From positions 1-59,655 of the forward strand of contig JAITPR010000046.1 of the NCBI GenBank assembly GCA_031289315.1: 59,655 bases of DNA, given 5' to 3'. This document shows positions 42,988 to 52,521 of this stretch, one piece after another (the stretch's first letter is position 1; every line of letters starts with the position of its first letter). Under the pieces are notes generated by a model. It was not told the origin of the DNA. It saw only the letters and a list, made by a program, of their open reading frames with translations, and did not search any database. Origin of the DNA: Clostridiaceae bacterium. GTDB taxonomy: Bacteria; Bacillota; Clostridia; Christensenellales; CAG-917. The position numbers and the translations under genes were made by a program.

Positions 42988-43650
42988 CTATTTGCGTTTG
43001 CGTAGCCTCTCTATCAGCGGCAACGCTTTTTCCGCAAACTCCTCCAGCCGTGCGGAGTTCTTAAGATATTTAGCGCCGTAAGCGCCGTGGTAATCGGTAC
43101 CGGTACTTTTAAGAAGCTTCAGTCTGTCGGCTATTTTCTCAACAAATGCTAAATTCTCATCACTAAAATGCGCGTAATATACCTCCATTCCGTCTATGCC
43201 GAGGTCCTTTAATATACCTGCCAAAATCTCCGTTTCCGCGTTGTGAAATTGCCCGCTGGGACCCCACAGAGGGTGCGCCCATACTGCTAGTCCCCCCGCG
43301 TTATGAATGAGGTCTATGCCCTGCTTGAAGGTCAAAAACGGCGGAAAAATATTTAGCTTTCCGATTTTTGCCGGATTAACGCCCAAACCTAAAACGTGAA
43401 TATAGAAAATGCTGTCGAAATCGGGCAACGGAGAACCCTCCGGTTGCACGGTAAGCTCTATTCCGTCATAGTATTCTATGCCCAACCTAGCGCACGCTTC
43501 CCTTGCCTCCGCACAACCGTTTACGTTGTCGTGGTCGGTTATGGCGGCAACGGTTATGCCGTGTTCCGCCATGGTTTCGAACGTCTTCGTCGGGCTTTGC
43601 TCCCCGTCAAGCGTCGAAAAACTGGTATGTATGTGAAAATTCGCTTTCAT
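42988..43650 (-). CDS. PHP-domain metal-dependent phosphoesterase
   Basis: A 220-aa PHP phosphoesterase. Motifs: FHIHTSFSTLDGE (residues 5-17; HxH metal ligands), AITDHDNVNG (about 36), the Glu of YDGIELTV, AVWAHPLW (about 120) and the final STGTDYHG (about 184). Members hydrolyse small phosphate esters such as nucleoside 3',5'-bisphosphates; specificity is unknown. GGGAG lies 10 nt before the ATG. It follows pyrG by 17 nt on the minus strand and is probably co-transcribed with it. Confidence 0.85.
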   Translation of the reverse strand: MKANFHIHTSFSTLDGEQSPTKTFETMAEHGITVAAITDHDNVNGCAEAREACARLGIEYYDGIELTVQPEGSPLPDFDSIFYIHVLGLGVNPAKIGKLNIFPPFLTFKQGIDLIHNAGGLAVWAHPLWGPSGQFHNAETEILAGILKDLGIDGMEVYYAHFSDENLAFVEKIADRLKLLKSTGTDYHGAYGAKYLKNSARLEEFAEKALPLIERLRKRK

Positions 43651-43667
43651 ATTTTTTTTCTCCCGGC

Positions 43668-45266
43668 TTAATCCTTCTTAAGTGCGGCGCCGACAAAGGC
43701 TTTAAAAAGCGGATGCGCGCGGTTCGGTCTGCTTTTAAATTCCGGGTGGAATTGCACGCCGACAAAGAATTTCTTATCCTTTAATTCGACGGTTTCAACA
43801 ATGCGACCGTCCGGCGACTCTCCGGAAACTACAAGTCCGGCTTTCTCCATAGCAGCACGGAACGCGTTGTTAAACTCATAGCGGTGGCGGTGACGCTCGT
43901 GAATTAAATCACGCGAATATGCGTTTTCCATAATCGTGCCGGGTTTAATCTTGCACGGATAAGCGCCCAACCGCATTGTACCGCCCATTTGCACGCCGTG
44001 TTGGTCGGGCATGAGGTCGATTACGGTATGTTTGCTTTCGGGCAGGAATTCGCGCGAGTGCGCGTCAGCAAGCTTAAGCACGTTGCGTGCAAACTCAATA
44101 ACCGCAATTTGCATGCCCAAACAAATGCCGAAATACGGTATGTCGTTTTCGCGTGCGTAGCGGCAAGCGGCTATTTTGCCCTCTATGCCGCGCGGACCGA
44201 AGCCGCCGGGTACCAGTATGCCCTTGCAATCCTTAAAGATTTCCGGTGCGGTTTGGGCGGTCACGTTTTCGCTGTCCACCCATTCGATTTCCACCTTCGC
44301 GCCGTTCTCATAGCCCGCGTGGTAAAGCGATTCGATTATAGAAAGATAGGCGTCGTGCAGCTTAATGTACTTGCCGCATACGGCAATCTTAACCTTGCGG
44401 TTCGCCTTTGCCATACGCACAAGCATTTGCTTCCATTCGGTGAGGTCGGGCGCGGGGGTTTCCAGCCCCAATTCACGGCACACAACGCTGTCAAGGTTGT
44501 TGTCGTGCAACATAATCGGCGCCGAGTAAAGCGACGGAAGCGTTACGTTAGATATTACGCAATCCTCGTTCACGTTGCAGAACATGGCTATTTTTTTGAT
44601 TATGCTCACGTCCGGAGCCTTGTCCGAACGCAAAACGATTATGTCGGGCGCAATTCCCATGGACTGCAATTCCTTTACGGAGTGCTGCGTGGGCTTAGAT
44701 TTATATTCGTCCGAGCCGGATATGTACGGCAACAGCGTGACGTGTATAAACAAGCAATTGCGCTTGCCCTTCTCCAAGGATATTTGGCGTATAGCCTCCA
44801 CAAAGGGCATGCCCTCAATGTCGCCTATCGTACCGCCGATTTCCGTTATCACGACATCCGCGTCCGCCTTGTCGGCATTCTTGTTGATAAATTTCTTTAT
44901 CTCGTTGGTGACGTGCGGGATAATCTGCACCGTTTCCCCTTGATACTTTCCGGCACGCTCATCTTGAAGCACGTTCCAATAGACCTTGCCGGAAGTAAGG
45001 TTGGAATATTTGCTAAGGTTTTCGTCTATGAAGCGCTCATAGTGACCTAAATCAAGATCCGTCTCCGCGCCGTCCTCCGTAACAAAAACCTCACCGTGCT
45101 GCAACGGGTTCATCGTACCGGGGTCGATATTCATATACGGGTCAAGCTTTTGCGCGGAAACCTTCAGCCCCCTGCACTTTAAAAGCCGCCCTAGCGACGC
45201 CGCAGTTATCCCCTTTCCAAGTCCCGAAACAACTCCTCCGGTAACGAAAATAAACTTTGTGCTCAT
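43668..45266 (-). CDS. pyrG: CTP synthase
   Basis: PyrG (532 aa) converts UTP plus glutamine or ammonia to CTP, the last step of pyrimidine nucleotide synthesis. The N-terminal synthetase has the P-loop [17 protein letters not shown] (residues 10-26) and [19 protein letters not shown]. The class I glutamine amidotransferase domain has [20 protein letters not shown] sequence ([15 protein letters not shown] here), the catalytic Cys in YFGICLGMQ and the His/Glu in VGVQFHPEF. Length is normal. GGAGGAG lies 8 nt before the ATG. It leads a two-gene unit with the PHP phosphoesterase. Confidence 0.97.
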   Translation of the reverse strand: MSTKFIFVTGGVVSGLGKGITAASLGRLLKCRGLKVSAQKLDPYMNIDPGTMNPLQHGEVFVTEDGAETDLDLGHYERFIDENLSKYSNLTSGKVYWNVLQDERAGKYQGETVQIIPHVTNEIKKFINKNADKADADVVITEIGGTIGDIEGMPFVEAIRQISLEKGKRNCLFIHVTLLPYISGSDEYKSKPTQHSVKELQSMGIAPDIIVLRSDKAPDVSIIKKIAMFCNVNEDCVISNVTLPSLYSAPIMLHDNNLDSVVCRELGLETPAPDLTEWKQMLVRMAKANRKVKIAVCGKYIKLHDAYLSIIESLYHAGYENGAKVEIEWVDSENVTAQTAPEIFKDCKGILVPGGFGPRGIEGKIAACRYARENDIPYFGICLGMQIAVIEFARNVLKLADAHSREFLPESKHTVIDLMPDQHGVQMGGTMRLGAYPCKIKPGTIMENAYSRDLIHERHRHRYEFNNAFRAAMEKAGLVVSGESPDGRIVETVELKDKKFFVGVQFHPEFKSRPNRAHPLFKAFVGAALKKD

Positions 45267-46223
45267 AACCTTGCTCCTCCTTGCGTACCATGGTAAAAGT
45301 CGATAACCTCACACGACCTGAACCTTTACTTTCATTTTATATCCGTTTATACCACCGTTTACGACGCTTTAACGCCGCCAACGTAAAATTTCGATGTTGA
45401 TATTCTGTATCCGCCGCAACCGCAACATTCTTTGCTGATGTCGTCTTACCCACTGCAACCCATTGTCACGGACGCGTTATCAGCTGCAACCGCAACATCC
45501 TTTGTTGATGTCGTCTTACCCACTGCAACCCATTGTCACGGACGCGTTATCAGCCGCAACTGCAATATTCTTTGTTGCGGGCGCGTTACCCGCTCATATC
45601 GTTTATACCGCCCACTCCACATGAAGTCCTTCGGCACAACGCGGTAAAAGTTTCTAACGGTTAGTAAAAAACTCCTGCCTGATATGTTGAAACAAATCCC
45701 CGAATATGTTTCACAAAAAAAGGCGTCTCCAAAGCTTGAAGCCCGCCAACTTACCCCGTTTAAAGGCACTTCTTTAAACGTATTTACTCTAACCTAAGAA
45801 TAGGTTTTTGTCAAGAGGTTTCAGTTAAATTTACCAGTATTTTATGTCTATTTTATGGCAACGAAAAAAGCGACCCTTATAAGCCGCTTTCGTCATAGTT
45901 GTATTTTGTTTAGCTTTATTTTGTAATCCTTATCCGTTGCTTGTTCCGGCAGCGTCACATACACGGCGAAGCTTTCGACAAGTTTATTTTGCAACTCTTA
46001 TCCATTGCTTATTCCGGTTGTGTCACATGCACGGCGAAGCTTTCGACAACAAAGCCTTGCGCGGAGCCATTAAAAACATGTTTTTCAAGTTATACCCCCA
46101 ATCCAAAATGCATTTATATTTTAAACCATTTTCTCTTTTAACCTATATCCAACTTTACCGAAGTCTAAAAACACGGACAAGAAAACAGAAAATCAATGAC
46201 AAAATTACAAAAAAGCCATGAAA
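45267..46223. repeat. Non-coding stretch with two tandem-repeat sets
   Basis: Set one (about 45415-45600) is two and a half copies of a 70-bp unit containing GATGTCGTCTTACCCACTGC and CCATTGTCACGGACGCG. Set two (45916-46051) is two copies of a 68-bp unit with CACGGCGAAGCTTTCGACAA. The copies of each set differ at several positions. Frames across them are fragments of the repeats and are not called as genes. Confidence 0.65.
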
Positions 46224-46264
46224 ATAGAAAAGGGCTACAATATCAATAGACAATTGTAGCCCCT
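46224..46264 (-). terminator. Terminator of tRNA-Leu
   Basis: On the minus strand GGGCTACAAT pairs with ATTGTAGCCC and is followed by TTTTCTATTTT, just after the tRNA CCA end. Confidence 0.8.
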
Positions 46265-46267
46265 AGG

Positions 46268-46354
46268 TGGTGCCGGTGGTCGGACTCGAACCGACACGTT
46301 CTCGCGAACACAGGATTTTGAGTCCAGCGCGTCTGCCAATTCCACCACACCGGC
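46268..46354 (-). tRNA. tRNA-Leu (CAA)
   Basis: On the minus strand the acceptor GCCGGTG pairs with CACCGGC, followed by A and an encoded CCA. The anticodon loop CTCAAAA gives CAA (reads UUG). The D-arm GTGGAATTGGCAGACGCG and long variable arm (GTGTTCGCGAGAACGT) are typical of class II tRNA-Leu. One U-U mismatch appears in the anticodon stem. Confidence 0.93.
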
Positions 46355-46525
46355 ATGATGCGGAAACACCGTCAAAGTTAAAACTTCTTAGGCGTTTTAG
46401 GCTTATATAGAATAACACAGGATTTTAATTTTCGCAAGCATTTTTATTTAGTCTTTGCTTTAAATCCTTGCATTTTTTTTGACATTCATATATAATACGA
46501 CTTGCTGGTTTTGATTGACGGCATT

Positions 46526-46645
46526 AGAGTTGTCACGAAACAAAGAGGGAAATTTTTAGAGAGGGATTTTCTTGTCCGTTTTTCGGAATAAAACGGGCGC
46601 GAATAAGACCCGTTAAAAAGCCGCGCGGTGTTTCGTGACAACTCT
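46526..46645. repeat. 120-bp hairpin element with 17-bp perfect terminal inverted repeats
   Basis: AGAGTTGTCACGAAACA (46526-46542) and its exact complement TGTTTCGTGACAACTCT (46629-46645) bound a non-coding interior with a smaller CCGTTTT/AAAACGG hairpin. It is flanked by near-direct repeats ATTGACGGCAT and ATTGACAGCAT. This is the build of a MITE-like insertion, placed just upstream of tRNA-Gly. Confidence 0.65.
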
Positions 46646-46672
46646 CTATTGACAGCATACTATAAAAATTTT

Positions 46673-46746
46673 GCGGGCGTAGTTTAGTGGCAAAACAGCA
46701 GCTTCCCAAGCTGCGGTTGTGGGTTCGATTCCCATCGCCCGCTCCA
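46673..46746 (+). tRNA. tRNA-Gly (CCC)
   Basis: The acceptor GCGGGCG pairs with CGCCCGC, then T and an encoded CCA. Anticodon arm GCAGC-TTCCCAA-GCTGC gives CCC (reads GGG). T-arm GTGGGTTCGATTCCCAT is standard. Confidence 0.95.
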
Positions 46747-46749
46747 TAG

Positions 46750-46795
46750 AAGGGCGGTACTCATCAAATGTGAATACCGTCTTTTTCTTTGCCCT
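46750..46795 (+). terminator. Terminator of tRNA-Gly
   Basis: GGCGGTA pairs (with one G-U) with TACCGTC, followed by TTTTTCTTT, directly after the tRNA. The rest of 46796-47165 shows no gene. Confidence 0.65.
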
Positions 46796-47165
46796 TTTAC
46801 CCCGTTCTGCGGTTATTTGAGTTGTGTTCAAGTAGCACGACCTTAACCGCGCGTGTGACTTGTCAACTAATCCCCTCTGTTTGGATATTATCACATAGCC
46901 TTAACCGTGCGCTTGTCGCCAGTTTTGAAAACCCCGTTTAAAAAACCGATCATCTACTATGGCGAAGCCCCCGCTTTTATTCTAAGGCTTTCAGACGCGG
47001 AACATCGTCGACACTGAACCTCCATATGTTTCTGTTCCGGTGACGACTTGCTGCTCAAGAAAATCTTTTGTCAGCTCGAATTGTCCGCGCCATATTTACG
47101 CAATGAAACAGTTTCAAACTGTATTTTCCTCGTTATACATTTCACAACTGTATAATGTCAAGGAT

Positions 47166-47378
47166 ATGCAAGAAAAAACTTTGCTCAATTTTCATAAAAC
47201 CTTACGGCAATTGCGTTCGTACTCTAAAATGACGCAAAAACAAGTCGCTGAATATTCCGCTTTATCTAATCAACAAAACAAGGGACATGCTTTAGGTATA
47301 ATTTCAAGGTTTATACTGATAGAGGGTGTGGACAATCTGCGGCGGCGACTTGTCCACACCCTCCGGTATTTTTTCTAA
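47166..47378 (+). pseudogene. Truncated XRE-type helix-turn-helix gene
   Basis: After ATG 47166 the frame reads MQEKTLLNFHKTLRQLRSYS and then KMTQKQVAEYSALSNQ, the first two helices of an XRE/Cro-type DNA-binding domain. The frame then leaves the family and runs into a hairpin repeat at 47334-47361, so the end of the gene seems lost. A TATAAT (47151-47156) lies 9 nt before the ATG, the same arrangement as at the intact XRE gene at 56.6 kb. A short intact peptide cannot be excluded. Confidence 0.4.
47334..47361. repeat. Dispersed inverted-repeat element, minimal copy C
   Basis: GGGTGTGGACAA and TTGTCCACACCC form a perfect 12-bp stem around a short GC-rich loop. These are the terminal repeats of the dispersed element joined with almost no interior. 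Confidence 0.6.
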
Positions 47379-47453
47379 ACCGTGCTTACGGTTGCGGCTA
47401 TTTATAAAGCGACACGGTAGTAAGGTATGCTCATTGCATTTCCGATTACGCTT

Positions 47454-48749
47454 CTATTTATAAAGCGGCGCGGTGCTCAGTGTTACGCCGTCCGCAGTGA
47501 ATTTAAGTGTGGCTATAGTGCCGCCGCGATTACCGCCGTCCCAGTCCTTATGCGTATAGATGTCGCCGGTTTTGGCAACGGAAACGTATGTTAATCCGTC
47601 AAATTCATAGCTATAACCGTCGCAATGGTTATGCCCCGATACAAACCAGCGCGTACCGTACGACGAAACCGCAGAGAAAAAGGGGCTATTCGCCTTATAA
47701 TTGTCGTAGCCCGCGCGCGTCAAAACGTCCTTTGCGCGCTTGCCGGTTTCGCGGTAATAAACCATGTAGGCGGTGTATTCCTCTTCGGTTACATTGCCGG
47801 CGGTCGCGGTTTCTTTTTGCCCGAATTCGTTAGCGGCGACGTCTCCTCTGTAAAAATCGAAGCCCCATTCGCTTTCCGTGGCAAACGGATTGCCGTAATT
47901 TCGTTCGCCCAACTCCACCGCGTAGGTATAGGCGTGAAACGGAATATGTGCTACAAGCGCGGACGGCACCGTATATCCCGCCGTTTCGTCAAGTCCTTCG
48001 CAAACCCAGCGATACCACTCAATCTGATTATCGGTAGCGCCCACGTCGTACGTCGACAGATATTTATCGGGGTCTTTTCTTTTCTGCCAGTCGCCGAAGT
48101 CGGCAAGTATAAAGGCGAAAAGAATGCTCCCCTCCGCGCTCTCGATTAAAATAACGTCGTTGCCTAAGCCGTTCAGGTTGGTGTAGCCGGAACGGAAAAA
48201 GGAATACTCCGCCTCCGATATTATGCGTGCTACCTCCGCCTTGTCGGCGCGCATTTCGGCGTCGTGGTTGCCGAACGTGAATGTCCAAGGTATTTTGAAG
48301 CCGTCCATGAAAACACAAAATTCCTCGTAAATTAAATCGCTCAGCTTATCCGTTTGCAGGTCGCCGGTGTGTATAATCAGATCCGGACGCGTTGCCTCTA
48401 CAAGCGCCTTTATATCGCCGTAGACCGCGTTATTGCGCATGGTACCCGTCCAAAATCCGCCGACGCCGTACCAACCGCCGTTGATGAAATGCGTGTCCGA
48501 TATGAACAGCACGGTAAATTGATTCTGCGCCGCCGTAAACACGGTATAGCCCTCCGCCTCTACGGAGAAGGCTTGTTCCGCCGACCATAGACTTTCCGCG
48601 ACCGCGCCGCGAAAATGCTTTTTCGCTTCCCCGGCAAGCATTATTTGCCCTACGCCGTATAAAGAGAAAAAAAGTACCAATACCGCGGCGACAGAAATTG
48701 CCGTTATCTTTAAATTACGCTTCGCGCGTATGCCAATATTTTTCTTCAT
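47454..48749 (-). CDS. Membrane-anchored calcineurin-like metallophosphoesterase
   Basis: A 431-aa protein with one N-terminal membrane helix (about 12-36), so the enzyme domain probably faces outside. Metallophosphatase motifs occur in order: FISDTHF (about 82), HTGDLQTD (about 127), FGNHDAE (about 158), VAHIPFHAYTY (about 268) and VSGHNHCDG (about 373), giving a full set of ligands for a two-metal site. Family members hydrolyse phosphomonoesters, diesters or nucleotides; the substrate is unknown. No Shine-Dalgarno: the -10 TATAAT lies 6 nt before the ATG. Single gene, downstream of the ABC exporter operon but with its own promoter. Confidence 0.85.
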   Translation of the reverse strand: MKKNIGIRAKRNLKITAISVAAVLVLFFSLYGVGQIMLAGEAKKHFRGAVAESLWSAEQAFSVEAEGYTVFTAAQNQFTVLFISDTHFINGGWYGVGGFWTGTMRNNAVYGDIKALVEATRPDLIIHTGDLQTDKLSDLIYEEFCVFMDGFKIPWTFTFGNHDAEMRADKAEVARIISEAEYSFFRSGYTNLNGLGNDVILIESAEGSILFAFILADFGDWQKRKDPDKYLSTYDVGATDNQIEWYRWVCEGLDETAGYTVPSALVAHIPFHAYTYAVELGERNYGNPFATESEWGFDFYRGDVAANEFGQKETATAGNVTEEEYTAYMVYYRETGKRAKDVLTRAGYDNYKANSPFFSAVSSYGTRWFVSGHNHCDGYSYEFDGLTYVSVAKTGDIYTHKDWDGGNRGGTIATLKFTADGVTLSTAPLYK

Positions 48750-48755
48750 GGTATT

Positions 48756-48784
48756 ATTATAACTGAAAGTTTTCGTGAAAGCAA
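48756..48784 (-). promoter_or_regulatory. Metallophosphoesterase promoter, leaderless type
   Basis: Minus strand: TTGCTT (48784-48779), 17-bp spacer, TATAAT (48761-48756), then 6 nt to the ATG at 48749. Confidence 0.7.
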
Positions 48785-48789
48785 GACCG

Positions 48790-48900
48790 TATTAAGACGA
48801 TGTTGATAATCCGCAGTGACGGCTTGCTACGCAACAAAATATTTTGCCGCCGCGAACTTAAAAAGGATACGATACGGCTCGCCGCAAACGCCCTTGCCTG
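48790..48900. repeat. Dispersed inverted-repeat element, degenerate copy D
   Basis: GATAATCCGCAGTGACGGCTTGCTACGCAACAAAATATTTTGCCGCCGCGAAC repeats the interior of copy E (53.13 kb) almost exactly, but the outer terminal repeat is worn. Confidence 0.5.
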
Positions 48901-48917
48901 TCCGTAGTTACTTAAGC

Positions 48918-50780
48918 TCATACGCTTTCAAGCGAAAACTGACTGTTGTAAAGCTCACTGTAAAAGCCCTTGCTTGACAGCAGTTGCTCATGCGAACCGG
49001 CTTCGATTATGTCGCCTTCCTTCATCACGAGTATCAAATCGGCATTTTTTACTGTCGAAAGGCGGTGTGCTATAACAAAGCTTGTGCGTCCCTTCGTTAT
49101 CTTGTCCATGGCGTCCTGAATGAGTGATTCGGTACGCGTATCCACGTTTGAGGTTGCCTCGTCCAATATCAGCATGGGACTGTTTTGCACCATAGCTCTA
49201 GCTATCGTCAGAAGCTGTCTTTGCCCGCTCGATATACTCACCTCGTCGGACAGCTCCATACCGTATCCGTTCGGCAACGTCGCAATAAACCGGTCTATAT
49301 TAGCGGCGCGGCAAGCCTCTTCAATCTCCGCCTGTGTAACGCCCTTTTTCGCATAGACCACGTTATCACGGATTGTGCCGTCGAACAGCCACGTGTCCTG
49401 AAGCACCATGCCGAATAACGCCCTTACGTCCTCACGTTTCATTTCCTTTATCGACACGCCGTCAATCAATATATCGCCGCCGTTTATCTCGTAAAACCGC
49501 ATCAGCAGATTTATCATAGTCGTTTTGCCCGCGCCCGTAGGACCGACGATAGCGACCTTTTGCCCCGGCTGAACCGTCGCCGAAAAGTCGTTTATAATGG
49601 TTCTCACGCCGTCATAGCTGAAGTTCACGTTTTTAAATTCGACCTTGCCTTGAACGGTTTCGATTTTCTTAAACTTCTCCGACTCGTCCTCCTTCTCCTT
49701 TTCATCTAAGAATTCAAAGACGCGTTCGGACGCCGCCGCTGTTCCCTGCAAATTGCCTGCCGCCTGCGCTATTTGCATCATCGGATTTTGGAACAGCCTG
49801 ATGTAGACGAAAAACGAAGCTATAACGCCCGCCGTAATCGACCCGTTTACGAACAGTATTCCGCCTACCACGCAAACCGCTATATAGCCGATGTTCGACA
49901 CAAGCGACATAATCGGCATCATCAAGCCGGAGAGGAACTGCGAATTTTTGGAGCTGTTCACTAACTTTTTATTGATAACGCCAAATTTTTCTTGAGCCTC
50001 CTCTTCGCCGTTGAACGCTTTGATGACGCTCTGTCCCGAAAAGTTTTCCTCTATATGCCCGTTTATCTCACCCAACGCTTGCTGTTGACTTCTGAAGAAT
50101 TTTTGAGAGAAGCCCATCATGACCATAATCAATATAAGGCTTAACGGCACCGTGAGCATAGCCGTAATCGAAAGCTGCCACGAGGTGACAAACATGGCTA
50201 TTAACACGCCTATTAGCATGATTATCGACGAAAATAGCGAGCTAATGCTTTGATTAAGCGTTTGACCTATCGTATCCACGTCATTAGTCACACGGCTTAA
50301 CGTGTCGCCGTAGCTGTGTCCGTCAAAATATTTCAGCGGCACGACGTTGATTTTTCTGGAAATATCCGAACGCAACCGCCGCGAAACCTTTTGGTTTACG
50401 CCCGCCATAATGAAGGCTTGCAAATAGTTTAATATCAGGCTTGTGGCGTAAAAAACCATCAGCGTAATGCCGAACGACGCGACCGCCGTAAGGTCTATGG
50501 CGCGACCCAACATGGAAACAAAAATTTCGTCGGTAAGCTTGCCTATATACGACGGGGCAATGATACTGCACACCGTGGCTCCCGCCATAAAAATCAACGA
50601 TATGACTATGTAAAGCAAATGGGGTTGCAAATATTTTATCAGCTTGCCCATGCTTTTTTTGAAGTTCTTTGCCTTGCCGCCGCTCATGCGCCCCATGCCC
50701 ATGGGACCGCCGCCCATAGGACCGCCCCGGCGCGGCGACTGTACCGCTCTGTCACGGCTGTCGTTTACGTTATCGCTCAT
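48918..50780 (-). CDS. ABC exporter half-transporter (catalytic-Glu subunit)
   Basis: A 620-aa fused membrane/ATPase subunit of a heterodimeric multidrug-type exporter. The N-terminus is Gly/Met/Pro-rich (RRGGPMGGGPMGMGRMSGG), followed by six TM helices (about 50-340) and a nucleotide-binding domain: Walker A GPTGAGKTT (about 414), signature VSISSGQRQ in place of LSGGQ, Walker B MLILDEATSNVD with the catalytic Glu, and H-loop VIAHRLS. The weak signature but complete Walker B identifies it as the consensus-Walker half of an asymmetric pair with the upstream gene, which it overlaps by 4 bp (ATGA). Substrate unknown; MarR control suggests toxic compounds or drugs. Confidence 0.9.
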   Translation of the reverse strand: MSDNVNDSRDRAVQSPRRGGPMGGGPMGMGRMSGGKAKNFKKSMGKLIKYLQPHLLYIVISLIFMAGATVCSIIAPSYIGKLTDEIFVSMLGRAIDLTAVASFGITLMVFYATSLILNYLQAFIMAGVNQKVSRRLRSDISRKINVVPLKYFDGHSYGDTLSRVTNDVDTIGQTLNQSISSLFSSIIMLIGVLIAMFVTSWQLSITAMLTVPLSLILIMVMMGFSQKFFRSQQQALGEINGHIEENFSGQSVIKAFNGEEEAQEKFGVINKKLVNSSKNSQFLSGLMMPIMSLVSNIGYIAVCVVGGILFVNGSITAGVIASFFVYIRLFQNPMMQIAQAAGNLQGTAAASERVFEFLDEKEKEDESEKFKKIETVQGKVEFKNVNFSYDGVRTIINDFSATVQPGQKVAIVGPTGAGKTTMINLLMRFYEINGGDILIDGVSIKEMKREDVRALFGMVLQDTWLFDGTIRDNVVYAKKGVTQAEIEEACRAANIDRFIATLPNGYGMELSDEVSISSGQRQLLTIARAMVQNSPMLILDEATSNVDTRTESLIQDAMDKITKGRTSFVIAHRLSTVKNADLILVMKEGDIIEAGSHEQLLSSKGFYSELYNSQFSLESV

Positions 50781-52510
50781 AATCCCAATTCCTCCCCGGA
50801 TAGCTGTGAAAGCGCTATTTCGCGGTATACGTCACAATCCTGCAACAGCTCCTTATGCGTTCCTTTGCCGACCATTTTGCCGTGTTCCAACACGACTATC
50901 ATATCCGCGTCCATTATCGTGCCTATGCGTTGTGCGACGATTAGTCCGGTGGTGTGTGCGGTCTGCTCCTTCAAATTCGCCCGCACGGCTCTGTCCGTCT
51001 TGTAATCAAGGGCGGAGAAGCTGTCGTCAAATATGAAGATTTCGGGGTTAAAAGCCGCCGCACGCGCTATGGACAGGCGTTGCTTTTGTCCGCCGGAGAT
51101 GTTCTTGCCGCCCTGCGCGATAGGCGCGTCGTACCCACCGTCCATATCGTTTATGAAGCCGTCCGCCATGGCAAGCTCCGCGGATTTCTCCAGCCCGTCT
51201 TGACTTAAATCGGCATTTCCGTAGGCTATGTTACTTCGGACGCTACCTGAAAACAGCACGCTGTTTTGCGGAACGTAGCCTATTTTTTCATGTAACGCCT
51301 CCTGCTTTACGTCCTTGACGTTTACGCCGTCCACTAGCACTTCCCCCTCCGTCGCGTCGTAAAAACGCGGCACGAGGTTTACCAACGTGGACTTGCCGGA
51401 ACCAGTCGAGCCTATGACCGCCGCGACCTTCCCCCGCTCCACCTTAAAGGAAATACCGTCTAAAACATAATCGTCGGCGCCGGGATACTTGAACCTTACG
51501 TTTTTAAACTCCACCTCTCCCTCCGTGACAAACGGAATTCCCTCGTCCGGGTCCTTCACCGTAATATCCGATTCCAAAATTTCATTTATACGCTTCGCGG
51601 ACACCGCGGCACGCGGCACCATAACAAACAACATGGTGAGCATCATAAAGGACATAAGCACCTGCATTGTCAGCATGGAAAACGCCATCATAGTCGCGTA
51701 ATCAAGGCTTCCTTGATTTATAAGCGTCGCGCCCAACCAATATATCGCTAGCGATATGCCGTTCATAACCAACATCATTACGGGCTGCATCAAACCCATA
51801 ACTCTGTTCACAAACAAGTTTGTTTTAGAGATTTCGGTATTCGTTTTTTCGAATTTCCTTTCCTCGTAGCCGTCGGCGTTATACGCCTTTACAACGCGCA
51901 AGCCCGTCAGATTTTCCCTTGTCACGCCGTTCAATTTATCGGTGAGCTTCTGTATCAGCTTAAATTTCGGCAACACCACTACAAACATGCCCACGATAAA
52001 AACAACTAAAATTACCACTGCCGCCGCCGTGGCAAGCGTCAACTCACCGCTACTTGCGTTTATCTTCATGATAGCCCATACCGCCGTTATAGGCGCGGAA
52101 ATTGCCATACGCAGTATCATCATCACGGCGGTCTGCACCTGCTGAACGTCGTTTGTGGAACGCGTTATGAGGCTTGCCGTAGAGAACCGCGACGTCTCCT
52201 CAAAGGAAAATGACTGCACCTTTTTAAATACGTCGCCGCGCAGCTTGCCGGAAAATTTCGACGCCAAAAACGCCGCGATATAGCCGGCGATTACCGTACA
52301 AACCATACTCCCCAACGCCAGCAATAGCATGGTTCCGCCGATATTCAAAATCGAACGCCACGTCGCCCCCGCCGCCGTCATTTCGCGGACAATTTGCGAC
52401 GTGTATCCGGGCAATGTGACGTCAAAATAAACCTGCGCCACAACCACTCCCACAAGCAGTGCGACCAAGCACCAATCAACGGGTTTAAACCGTTTAAATA
52501 ATTTGAACAT
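50777..52510 (-). CDS. ABC exporter half-transporter (degenerate-site subunit)
   Basis: A 577-aa partner of the exporter. Six TM helices (about 15-310), then an ATPase domain: Walker A GSTGSGKST (about 367), a canonical signature NISGGQKQRLS, and Walker B FIFDDSFSALD in which the catalytic Glu is replaced by Asp; the H-loop His is also altered (VAQRIGT). Thus the site built on this subunit's Walker motifs should be degenerate, whereas its intact signature completes the other subunit's site, as in known heterodimeric exporters. It begins 11 nt after the MarR stop with an AGGGAGAA site and is the second gene of the marR-ABC-ABC operon. Confidence 0.9.
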   Translation of the reverse strand: MFKLFKRFKPVDWCLVALLVGVVVAQVYFDVTLPGYTSQIVREMTAAGATWRSILNIGGTMLLLALGSMVCTVIAGYIAAFLASKFSGKLRGDVFKKVQSFSFEETSRFSTASLITRSTNDVQQVQTAVMMILRMAISAPITAVWAIMKINASSGELTLATAAAVVILVVFIVGMFVVVLPKFKLIQKLTDKLNGVTRENLTGLRVVKAYNADGYEERKFEKTNTEISKTNLFVNRVMGLMQPVMMLVMNGISLAIYWLGATLINQGSLDYATMMAFSMLTMQVLMSFMMLTMLFVMVPRAAVSAKRINEILESDITVKDPDEGIPFVTEGEVEFKNVRFKYPGADDYVLDGISFKVERGKVAAVIGSTGSGKSTLVNLVPRFYDATEGEVLVDGVNVKDVKQEALHEKIGYVPQNSVLFSGSVRSNIAYGNADLSQDGLEKSAELAMADGFINDMDGGYDAPIAQGGKNISGGQKQRLSIARAAAFNPEIFIFDDSFSALDYKTDRAVRANLKEQTAHTTGLIVAQRIGTIMDADMIVVLEHGKMVGKGTHKELLQDCDVYREIALSQLSGEELGL

Positions 52511-52521
52511 TTAGTTCTCCC

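Noticed and set aside
43989..45050. 353-codon plus-strand frame opposite pyrG
   Set aside because: Antisense shadow of a clear CTP synthase gene; it has no ribosome-binding site and a His/Val/Tyr-rich composition typical of the complement of a GC-third-position gene.
46646..46894. 82-codon minus-strand frame over tRNA-Gly
   Set aside because: It runs through the tRNA gene and its terminator on the opposite strand.
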